A stretch of 6,681 bases of DNA. Origin: an uncultured Gammaproteobacteria bacterium. GTDB taxonomy: Bacteria > Pseudomonadota > Gammaproteobacteria > CAJQNE01. The position numbers and the translations under genes are program-made. Where the stretch lies: positions 1 to 6,681 of the forward strand of contig CAJQNE010000176.1 in NCBI GenBank assembly GCA_905479545.1. Reading direction: 5' to 3'. Each line of letters opens with the position of its first letter. Position 1 is the stretch's first letter. Positions 1-6,681 of the stretch are shown piece by piece. Below the pieces are notes generated by a model that was not told the origin of the DNA, did no database searches, and saw only the letters and a program-made list of their open reading frames with translations.

Positions 1-285
1 CACTGGTGTTTCGATGAGGGTTTTACCGAGCGATTGAAAATGTTCATCGACAATTTGCTGCTGCCGCTTGGTGGTTAAGTGCGGTAAACACAGCTTTACG
101 TTCACTTCAGCGGTATGGCGGCGGCCAGGAGCCAGCCGCTGCAGCGCCTCGCCTAGCGCGGCACCAGCTCGCATTCGGGCACTATGTGGCAGCAGCGCTA
201 TGGCCCGCAATTGAACAACTAGCGCCAGACTGGGCCAGTGTTTGGGATTGAGCAGTAACTTAGCGGTCGAGTCGGCATTCTTCAT
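1..285 (-). CDS. Lipid A late acyltransferase (LpxL/LpxM family), N-terminal fragment cut by window edge
   Basis: The minus frame from the ATG at 285 stays open for 95 codons to the window edge. Seen: the start (MKNADSTAKLLLNPKHWPSL) is followed by a hydrophobic stretch (residues about 19-35, VVQLRAIALLPHS), then an arginine-containing segment and 'AEVNVKLCLPHLTTKRQQQIVDEHF' split around residue 65-80, ending near 'SLGKTLIETPV'. Family knowledge: this matches the order in LpxL/HtrB, namely an N-terminal membrane anchor, the 'RNLELCFPELS' block, then 'FES.G..L.ET'. These inner-membrane enzymes transfer a secondary acyl chain to Kdo2-lipid IVA. The catalytic HX4D/E motif would lie beyond the edge, so activity cannot be judged. 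An in-frame TAA lies four codons upstream of this ATG, which makes it the first possible start; no good Shine-Dalgarno sequence precedes it. It is divergent from hldE-waaA, and Kdo2-lipid IVA made by WaaA would be its substrate. LpxL cannot be told from LpxM or a related paralogue here. Confidence 0.78.
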   Translation of the reverse strand, partial: MKNADSTAKLLLNPKHWPSLALVVQLRAIALLPHSARMRAGAALGEALQRLAPGRRHTAEVNVKLCLPHLTTKRQQQIVDEHFQSLGKTLIETPV

Positions 286-431
286 GACGATAGCTTAATG
301 GTTTCACCGCCGAAAACTAGCTAAAGCGCCATGGAGGTCGTGCTAGCATTTGCCTGTGGAGCACTGACGAATAACGCCAGCGCCCGTCCGAATAGCTCGT
401 TTCTTTAAGCCTGGTACCCCAGCAGCAATTT
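286..431. promoter_or_regulatory. Divergent intergenic region between the acyltransferase gene and hldE
   Basis: This 146-bp spacer must carry the promoters of both divergent transcripts unless either is read from elsewhere. No strong sigma-70 pair is visible. The best plus-strand -35-like hexamer is TTGCCT at 350-355, but no good -10 lies at the right distance. There is no Shine-Dalgarno sequence before the hldE ATG: the last 18 bases are rich in CAG/CAA and end in TTT. A 25-codon plus-strand open frame at 331-408 has no coding signal. Nothing else is recognised. Confidence 0.4.
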
Positions 432-1853
432 ATGTCTATAACTGTTCCGAATTTTTCCGCCTCACGTGTTTTAGTGGTGGGCGATGTGATGCTCGACCGC
501 AGCTGGCACGGCGCTACTAACCGTATTTCGCCTGAAGCACCTGTGCCGGTTGTGCATGTTGGTCAGCAGCAGGATGTACCCGGTGGTGCCGCTAACGTTG
601 CGCTCAACGTCGCGTCTCTCGGTGCCGCGATTTCGCTAGTCGGTGCAATAGGTGGCGATGAGGCGGGCGAAATACTGACCGCGACGGTCAGCCAGCACGG
701 CGTAAATAGTCAGCTGGTGGTCGCCCCCGGCGTTTCTACTATTACCAAACTGCGCATGATGAGCCGCCGCCAACAACTTCTGCGGGCTGATTTTGAAGAT
801 TCGCCTGCGGGTTATAACGTTGCCGAACTGGTTGAGCGGGCTAAGTCGCTGCTGCCGGGCGTGTCGGTAATGGTGCTCTCTGATTACGCCAAAGGTGTTC
901 TCACTGACCCGCAGCCGTTTATTAAGGCGGCGAGGGCTGGCAACGTTGCTATCGTTATTGATCCCAAAGGCGCTGATTTCAGCCGCTATCGTGGCGCGAC
1001 GTTGCTAACGCCGAATATGAGCGAATTCGAAGCGGTAGTGGGACCCTGTGCTAATGATGAGGATATTGTTACTAAGGCCCGGAAACTGATCGAAAAGTTT
1101 GATCTGCAAGCTATGTTAGTTACCCGCAGCGAGCAGGGTATGAGCCTTATTCCGCGTGAGGGCGAGCCACTGCATTTGCCAACTCGTGCGCAAGAGGTGT
1201 ACGACGTAACCGGCGCAGGCGACACGGTAATTGCCACATTGGCAGCTTCCATGGCGGCCGGTGAATCTATGTCGCAGGCCGCGGTGTTAGCTAACGCGGC
1301 TGCGGGCATCGTGGTGGCGAAGACCGGCACCGCCAGCATTACGGTTGATGAGTTACGTGCAGCGGTGCGGCCTCATCGGGCCTATCGCGGTGTAATGACT
1401 GAAGATGAGGTGCGGCAGGGTATGGTGAAAGCCCGCGCCGATAACGAGAAGGTTGTGTTCACCAACGGCTGCTTTGACATCCTCCACGCTGGCCATGTCA
1501 GCTACTTAGAACAGGCGCGGGCGCTGGGCGATCGATTGATTGTCGCGGTAAATAGCGATGCTTCTGTAGCGAGATTAAAAGGCGACGACCGGCCACTGAA
1601 CAGCGTTGAGGACCGCATGGCGGTACTAGCGGGCTTGGCCAGTTGCGATTGGGTAGTGCCATTCGAAGAAGATACCCCCGCACGACTGATTGGCGAATTG
1701 CTGCCGGATGTTTTGGTAAAAGGTGGTGATTACCAACCGGATGAAATTGCCGGTGCCGAGGCAGTCATTGCCAATGGCGGTAGCGTTGAGGTGTTGGGTT
1801 TTCTCGACGGCCGCTCAACTACTAAGTTGATCAATCGCATTAAGGAACGCTAA
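432..1853 (+). CDS. hldE: Bifunctional D-glycero-beta-D-manno-heptose-7-phosphate kinase / heptose-1-phosphate adenylyltransferase HldE
   Basis: This 473-residue protein (E. coli HldE has 477) catalyses two cytoplasmic steps towards ADP-L-glycero-D-manno-heptose, the donor for the lipopolysaccharide inner core: C1 phosphorylation of heptose 7-phosphate and adenylylation of heptose 1-phosphate. Residues about 1-315 are a PfkB/ribokinase-type kinase with 'GDVMLDR' (17-23), the 'PGGAANVA' substrate loop (50-57), 'DPKG' (177-180) and the anion-hole motif GAGDT (261-265), whose Asp264 is the expected catalytic base. Residues about 340-473 are a nucleotidyltransferase domain with 'TNGCFDILHAGH' (344-355), containing the HXGH signature (352-355), then 'VNSD' (373-376) and 'KGGDY' (430-434). 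Both active sites look intact. The ATG start gives an N-terminus that aligns with E. coli HldE, although no Shine-Dalgarno sequence is visible. The stop codon overlaps the waaA start. Identity is secure. Confidence 0.97.
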   Translation: MSITVPNFSASRVLVVGDVMLDRSWHGATNRISPEAPVPVVHVGQQQDVPGGAANVALNVASLGAAISLVGAIGGDEAGEILTATVSQHGVNSQLVVAPGVSTITKLRMMSRRQQLLRADFEDSPAGYNVAELVERAKSLLPGVSVMVLSDYAKGVLTDPQPFIKAARAGNVAIVIDPKGADFSRYRGATLLTPNMSEFEAVVGPCANDEDIVTKARKLIEKFDLQAMLVTRSEQGMSLIPREGEPLHLPTRAQEVYDVTGAGDTVIATLAASMAAGESMSQAAVLANAAAGIVVAKTGTASITVDELRAAVRPHRAYRGVMTEDEVRQGMVKARADNEKVVFTNGCFDILHAGHVSYLEQARALGDRLIVAVNSDASVARLKGDDRPLNSVEDRMAVLAGLASCDWVVPFEEDTPARLIGELLPDVLVKGGDYQPDEIAGAEAVIANGGSVEVLGFLDGRSTTKLINRIKER

Positions 1854-1855
1854 TG
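1842..1855 (+). promoter_or_regulatory. waaA ribosome binding site inside the hldE 3' end, with TAATG stop/start overlap
   Basis: AAGGA (1842-1846) lies six bases before the waaA ATG (1853-1855). The hldE stop TAA (1851-1853) shares its last A with that ATG. This arrangement supports the chosen waaA start and suggests translational coupling of the two genes on one mRNA; the coupling is inferred. Confidence 0.75.
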
Positions 1856-3121
1856 CGGTGGTTTTATAACTTAGTTTTTTATGGACTTGCGCCGATCATT
1901 CTGCTGTACATGTTATGGCGTTCGATTAAACAGCCTGCTTATCTGCGCCGTTGGCGTGAGCGCTACGGTTTTGCTGAAATAAAGCCTCTCCCCAACGGCT
2001 TGTGGGTTCATGCTGTATCAGTGGGCGAATTTCAGGCCGCGTTACCGCTTATTCAAGCATTACAAGCCAGGTACCCGGAACGCGACATAACCGTTACTAC
2101 TATGACGCCCACTGGCTCAGAGCGGGTGCGTGATGTGCTCGGCGATAGCGTGCACCATTGCTACCTGCCGTACGATTACCCGTTCGCCGTAAGGCGTTTT
2201 CTACGACAAGTTCAGCCTGCGGTGTTGATAGTGGTAGAAACCGAAATTTGGCCAAACTTGTTTTATTACTCTCACAGACGCAGCGTGCCAATATTGATGG
2301 CCAGTGCGCGCTTGTCACTAAAATCGGTGAACGGCTATATGCGTATTCCCGGACCTAGCCTGGTGAAGAAAACGCTCGCGCTTGTAGAACTCATTGCAGC
2401 GCAAGGTCCTGCCGATGTGCAACGCTTTAGCGCCTTGGGTGCTCAGCCCGAAAAAATAGAAGCGGTTGGCAACATTAAGTTTGATGTAAATCTCGGCGCT
2501 GAATTGCCTGGTAAAGGTCTCGACCTGCGCGCTGGCTGGGGTGAGGGTAGGCCGGTGCTGGTCGCTGGCAGCACTCACGAGGGTGAAGAATCCATTATTC
2601 TTGATGCCTTCCGAGCTATCAGAGCGATGCATCCAACGCTGTTGTTGGTGATGGTGCCGCGTCACCCGCAACGCTTTGATGCGGTTGCCACGTGGCTGGA
2701 ACGTAGTGAGTTTGCGTTCGCCCGCCGCAGCCTCAGCCAACTTTGCTGCGATGAGAAAGACATTTACCTGATTGACACCCTCGGCGAACTTAACCTGTTT
2801 TATGCCGCCTGTGATATCGCTTTTGTCGGTGGCAGTTTAGTGCCTGTTGGCGGCCATAATTTGCTGGAACCGGCAGCGCTGGGTAAGCCCGTATTGTCCG
2901 GCCCACTATTGGCCAACTGCATCGATATTGCCGAGCTGATGGAAGACCGCAATGCGCTGCGCATTATTAACAATGCCGACGAGTTTGCCGCTACGGTGAT
3001 CGATTTGCTCAGTAACGACGATTTGCGTCATGCTCTGGGTCAACGGGCTCAGCAAATGGTGGCCGAAAATCGTGGCGCGGTAGATCGCCTGGTTGAGCGG
3101 GTTGCAGAGGCGCTGGCGTAG
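1853..3121 (+). CDS. waaA: 3-deoxy-D-manno-octulosonic acid (Kdo) transferase WaaA
   Basis: This 422-residue protein (E. coli WaaA/KdtA has 425) is an inner-membrane glycosyltransferase that moves Kdo from CMP-Kdo to lipid IVA on the cytoplasmic face. Seen: an N-terminal hydrophobic anchor (residues about 5-22), the basic 'RRWRERYGF' stretch (32-40), and 'VSVGE' (55-59), whose Glu59 matches the catalytic glutamate of the family. Next come 'TVTTMTPTGSERV' (80-92), 'ETEIWPN' (129-135), 'ARLS' (152-155), 'STHEGEE' (240-246) and 'VPRHP' (268-272). The GT-B nucleotide-sugar region follows at 326-351 (GGSLVPVGGHN, then LEPAALGKPVLSGP). All family blocks are present in order, so the gene looks intact. 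It is the second gene of the hldE-waaA operon. Whether it adds one, two or more Kdo residues cannot be read from sequence. The gene symbol kdtA is a synonym. Confidence 0.97.
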   Translation: MRWFYNLVFYGLAPIILLYMLWRSIKQPAYLRRWRERYGFAEIKPLPNGLWVHAVSVGEFQAALPLIQALQARYPERDITVTTMTPTGSERVRDVLGDSVHHCYLPYDYPFAVRRFLRQVQPAVLIVVETEIWPNLFYYSHRRSVPILMASARLSLKSVNGYMRIPGPSLVKKTLALVELIAAQGPADVQRFSALGAQPEKIEAVGNIKFDVNLGAELPGKGLDLRAGWGEGRPVLVAGSTHEGEESIILDAFRAIRAMHPTLLLVMVPRHPQRFDAVATWLERSEFAFARRSLSQLCCDEKDIYLIDTLGELNLFYAACDIAFVGGSLVPVGGHNLLEPAALGKPVLSGPLLANCIDIAELMEDRNALRIINNADEFAATVIDLLSNDDLRHALGQRAQQMVAENRGAVDRLVERVAEALA

Positions 3122-3136
3122 GCAGTGATGTACTGC
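3122..3136 (+). repeat. Small perfect hairpin directly after the waaA stop codon
   Basis: GCAGT (3122-3126) pairs with ACTGC (3132-3136) around a five-base loop, starting at the base after TAG. No T-run follows, so it is not an intrinsic terminator by itself. It might protect the mRNA end, or it might be chance. Confidence 0.3.
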
Positions 3137-3230
3137 GAAGAGTGTTGATAAAGTAGGTTGTTAAGCCAGTAACAAGACAGACTGGTTCAGAGCGGCGACG
3201 GAATGCCCAAGCCCGGCACGCGCTTCCAAG

Positions 3231-3340
3231 ATTGCTGCGCTACGTTCAAAACAGTCGAGCCAAGGAAGGTTTCCCACAAGCGTTCGTGCCGAGTCATTCG
3301 ACGAAGAACGTAGCAAACCCTTCGGCGAGCTTAGAGCAAT
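3231..3340. repeat. Nested inverted-repeat arms, possible structured RNA or palindromic intergenic element
   Basis: Three pairs of perfectly complementary arms nest inside each other: ATTGCT (3231-3236) with AGCAAT (3335-3340), GCTACGTTC (3239-3247) with GAACGTAGC (3306-3314), and GTCGA (3254-3258) with TCGAC (3298-3302). Inside them is a small GGAA/TTCC hairpin (3264-3267, 3271-3274). A further pair, CGGCACG (3214-3220) with CGTGCCG (3285-3291), crosses this nesting and would need a pseudoknot or an alternative fold. On the plus strand the outer arm ends three bases before a run of seven T (3344-3350). By rough count a 9-bp pair is expected by chance about once in six spacers this size, so the nested set, not one arm, is the signal. 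Confidence 0.4.
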
Positions 3341-3350
3341 CGGTTTTTTT
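3326..3350 (+). terminator. Possible intrinsic terminator for hldE-waaA
   Basis: CGAGCT (3326-3331) pairs with AGC (3335-3337) and TCG (3340-3342) through a three-base loop and a two-base bulge, followed by G and seven T (3344-3350). The stem is short, but the T-run is good and correctly placed for plus-strand transcripts. It shares bases with the outer arm of the larger inverted-repeat set, so the two folds would compete. It lies about 205 bases past the waaA stop. Confidence 0.4.
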
Positions 3351-3352
3351 GC

Positions 3353-3383
3353 AAAAAACTTACCGATATTCTTAGGGATATCG
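3353..3383 (-). terminator. Possible intrinsic terminator for tolC
   Basis: On the minus strand, CGATAT (3383-3378) pairs with ATATCG (3369-3364) around an eight-base loop. After five bases comes a run of six T (the A-run at 3353-3358 on the plus strand). The hairpin starts 27 bases beyond the tolC stop. The stem is AT-rich and hence weak. An overlapping alternative fold pairs ATCGGT (3339-3344) with ACCGAT (3362-3367), extended by the T6/A6 runs. Confidence 0.4.
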
Positions 3384-3410
3384 CCTACGTCATTAATTAG
3401 AAGTTTGTTA

Positions 3411-4784
3411 TTAGCCGCGAGAACTAGGCGGCAGTAGCGCTAATGGCGTTATTTGCTGGCTAAAATCTTCGATTACCTGACGGTCTAGTTGGCCGACCGC
3501 CTGCAGCAAGCCGAGTTGTGCCAGCAGGTGCTCATACCGGGCACGGGAATGGTCGGTACGGGCACGTAATAGGGTGCTGCGGGCGTTCAGTACATCTACG
3601 GTGGTACGGATGCCGACTTCAGCACCCGCTGTAGTGGCTTCTAAGGCTATTTCTGCCGAGCGTAATGCTTTGTCGAGCGCTTGCTGCTGGGCTTTTGCTG
3701 AATCTATCGACAGCCAGTTTTGCCGGACTAATCGCTCGACTTGGCGGCGTACCACTTCCTCCGTTTCATTAGCGCTGCGGGCTAGCAGTTGGGCTTCGTC
3801 TACTTCGGCAGCCACCTGGCCGCCAGAAAATACTGGCAGCTCGAACTGCACGCCGTAGACGTTGGCGCGTTGCTCGTTGCCAACCGGAGAGTCGGCGGTA
3901 TCGGCCTGGTTGTGTTGAGCGAACAAATTTACGATGGGGTAGTGACCGGCTTTTTTAACCCGCACATTCGCCTGAGCGGCAGCGGTGCGGCTGCGGGCTT
4001 CGGCGAGCGCCGGGCTGCTGCCTTCTGCGACTGTCAGCGCCTCTTCAACAGAAGCGAAGCGCAGCGGCGGTACGCGCTCGCTAATATCGGGTATCGAACT
4101 AATTTGGCGGCCAGTGAGTTCACGTAACCGTTCCAGCGCCAGTTGTTTGGCTTGCTCCGCCCGGAGGTTGTCGGCGCGAGCCAAATCGTGGCGGGCACGG
4201 GTTTCTTCCAGCATTAACCTATCGCCATCGCCAAGGTCGTACCTTGCCTGAGCGACATCTAATTGCTTGGCAAGCGCTTTCAATTCAGCCCAGTTGAAGG
4301 CTGCCCGCTCTTTGGTCGCAGCGAGCTCAAACCACGCCTGAGCGGCGTTAAAGAGTAACTCTTGCTGGTTACTCGCCAATTGCCAGTTGGCGCCGACAAT
4401 ACCTGCGTTTACCTGCTTAAGTGCAGCAATGGCCTGGCCGTTATAAATAGATTGATTCAGCGTCAGTGATAGCTGGTCGGAGCCGTAACTGGCAGAAAAC
4501 GGTGGTTGGAATCGACTGTTATCAACATTCACATTTTGACGTTGCAGCGTGTAGCTAAACCGAAGTTGTGGAAGCAACAGTGCTTTAGCCTGGCGGCGCT
4601 GAGTAGTGGTTGCATCGCGTTGAAAACGCGCGGCAGCTAATTGCGGATTGCGGGTCAGTACCAAATCGGCCACTTCAAGCAGTGTTTCAGAACTCGCCGG
4701 GCTACTGAATGTCATAACCGAGAGTGCCAGTAGAGACAGTGTGCAGCGAGAAAAAACTGATGGGGTAGGTGACTTGCGTCTCAT
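3411..4784 (-). CDS. tolC: TolC family outer-membrane channel protein
   Basis: This 457-residue protein belongs to the TolC/OEP family: trimeric outer-membrane beta-barrels with a long periplasmic alpha-helical tunnel, used by type I secretion and tripartite efflux pumps. Seen: a signal peptide (basic 'MRRK' start, hydrophobic core about residues 14-26, cleavage probably near 30-32, SPASS/E). Two OEP repeats follow, roughly 36-225 and 241-435, rich in heptad-like Ala/Leu/Gln/Arg helices. The second contains 'EVGIRTTVDVLNA' (389-401), the most characteristic TolC block, then 'ARYEHLLAQLGLLQAVGQL' (415-433). The C-terminus ends soon after, lacking the long tail of E. coli TolC (493 residues), a tail that varies within the family. 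AGGA lies only two bases before the ATG, a cramped ribosome binding site, but the signal-peptide charge supports this start. It stands alone, convergent with waaA and divergent from thiC, with no pump genes in view, so partners are unknown. Confidence 0.92.
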   Translation of the reverse strand: MRRKSPTPSVFSRCTLSLLALSVMTFSSPASSETLLEVADLVLTRNPQLAAARFQRDATTTQRRQAKALLLPQLRFSYTLQRQNVNVDNSRFQPPFSASYGSDQLSLTLNQSIYNGQAIAALKQVNAGIVGANWQLASNQQELLFNAAQAWFELAATKERAAFNWAELKALAKQLDVAQARYDLGDGDRLMLEETRARHDLARADNLRAEQAKQLALERLRELTGRQISSIPDISERVPPLRFASVEEALTVAEGSSPALAEARSRTAAAQANVRVKKAGHYPIVNLFAQHNQADTADSPVGNEQRANVYGVQFELPVFSGGQVAAEVDEAQLLARSANETEEVVRRQVERLVRQNWLSIDSAKAQQQALDKALRSAEIALEATTAGAEVGIRTTVDVLNARSTLLRARTDHSRARYEHLLAQLGLLQAVGQLDRQVIEDFSQQITPLALLPPSSRG

Positions 4785-4808
4785 AATCCTGTTGATCTTG
4801 GTAGCGTG

Positions 4809-4837
4809 GTGTTAGTTGGGCTGATCTTACGTGTAAA
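4809..4837 (-). promoter_or_regulatory. Weak sigma-70-like promoter candidate for tolC
   Basis: On the minus strand, TTTACA (4837-4832) matches the -35 consensus at five of six positions. After 17 bases comes TAACAC (4814-4809), a poor -10 matching three of six. This would start the transcript about 18 bases before the tolC ATG. The position is plausible; the match is weak. Confidence 0.25.
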
Positions 4838-4872
4838 CTCTTACCACATCTAAACTCACGTGAATTCGCGAA
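4827..4872. promoter_or_regulatory. Cluster of short palindromes and a direct repeat in the tolC/thiC spacer, possible operator
   Basis: TTAC (4827-4830), GTAA (4833-4836) and TTAC (4841-4844) alternate as inverted units. TAAACTC occurs twice (4834-4840 and 4851-4857), exactly 17 bases apart. Two perfect 8-bp palindromes, TCACGTGA (4856-4863) and TTCGCGAA (4865-4872), are one base apart. Symmetry of this kind between divergent genes suggests regulator binding, but I recognise no specific consensus. The first part overlaps the candidate tolC -35. Confidence 0.3.
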
Positions 4873-4931
4873 ATGCGGCGGCTTTGTCATCGAATCATGG
4901 CCACTGTCTATCGCGACCCCATTCCGCCTTT

Positions 4932-4937
4932 GAGGAA
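4932..4937 (+). promoter_or_regulatory. thiC Shine-Dalgarno sequence
   Basis: GAGGAA sits six bases before the ATG at 4944. It is the best ribosome binding site in the window and fixes the thiC start. Confidence 0.8.
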
Positions 4938-4943
4938 ACCGCC

Positions 4944-6681
<1,738 letters not shown>

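Larger units (their letters stand above)
3122..3410. other. Convergent intergenic region between waaA and tolC, no recognised gene
   Basis: This 289-bp spacer separates the converging 3' ends of waaA and tolC. No frame here has an ATG-started gene with a ribosome binding site. Two long open frames lack normal starts: plus 3165-3437 (90 codons, read into the tolC end) and minus 3439-3161 (92 codons, overlapping the tolC end in another frame). In the minus frame the only ordinary start-like codon early on is a TTG at 3316, leaving 51 codons. The region contains nested complementary arms (3231-3340) and, at its tolC-proximal end, two terminator-like hairpins with T-runs on opposite strands. A dispersed repeat, a gene relic or an untranslated structured RNA are all possible; I cannot choose between them. 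Confidence 0.55.

Noticed and set aside
331..408. 25-codon plus-strand small ORF upstream of hldE, starting ATGGAGGTC
   Set aside because: No Shine-Dalgarno sequence in front, no leader-peptide features such as a run of one amino acid, and no terminator behind it. Chance is sufficient.
986..1339. 117-codon minus-strand open frame inside hldE
   Set aside because: Lies wholly antisense to a conserved hldE coding region; no family resemblance and no ribosome binding context. A shadow frame.
2318..2740. 140-codon minus-strand open frame inside waaA
   Set aside because: Antisense to intact WaaA motifs, with low-complexity, non-protein-like composition; a shadow frame.
3574..4251. Three overlapping plus-strand open frames antisense to tolC
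   Set aside because: The opposite strand encodes a complete TolC. These translations are Ser/Arg/Ala-rich shadows with no recognisable domain.
4800..4840. GGTG...GGCTGA...CTGATC pattern resembling parts of a THI box
   Set aside because: The order and spacing do not fit the TPP riboswitch, and the conserved 3' half is absent, so it is not called as a riboswitch.

Overview
This window comes from the chromosome of a gammaproteobacterium with roughly balanced base composition (about half G+C by eye). HldE, WaaA and ThiC read like their Escherichia coli and Pseudomonas counterparts along their whole lengths. The single-chain, two-domain HldE and the WaaA/TolC/ThiC neighbourhood suggest a marine Pseudomonas-, Marinobacter- or Cellvibrio-like lineage, but the genus cannot be fixed from this sequence alone.

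Layout. At the left edge (1-285, minus) is the N-terminal part of a lipid A late acyltransferase of the LpxL/LpxM family. After a 146-bp divergent spacer comes a two-gene plus-strand operon: hldE (432-1853), which makes the ADP-heptose precursor of the lipopolysaccharide inner core, and waaA (1853-3121), the Kdo transferase. The two overlap by one base in a TAATG stop/start. A 289-bp convergent spacer (3122-3410) follows. It holds terminator-like hairpins with T-runs for both directions, and a set of nested complementary arms (3231-3340) that no gene explains. Then comes tolC (3411-4784, minus), an outer-membrane efflux/secretion channel. A 159-bp divergent spacer separates it from thiC (4944 onward, plus), the radical-SAM HMP-phosphate synthase of thiamine biosynthesis, which runs off the right edge inside its C-terminal iron-sulfur cysteine motif.

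Functionally, four of the five genes serve the Gram-negative outer membrane: lipid A acylation, heptose supply, Kdo transfer and an outer-membrane channel. thiC is a metabolic neighbour that shares only the spacer with tolC.

I found no mobile element, CRISPR array, tRNA, rRNA or defence system, and no convincing sign of an undescribed multigene system. The points most worth a second look are the structured spacer between waaA and tolC, and the absence of a recognisable TPP riboswitch in front of thiC.
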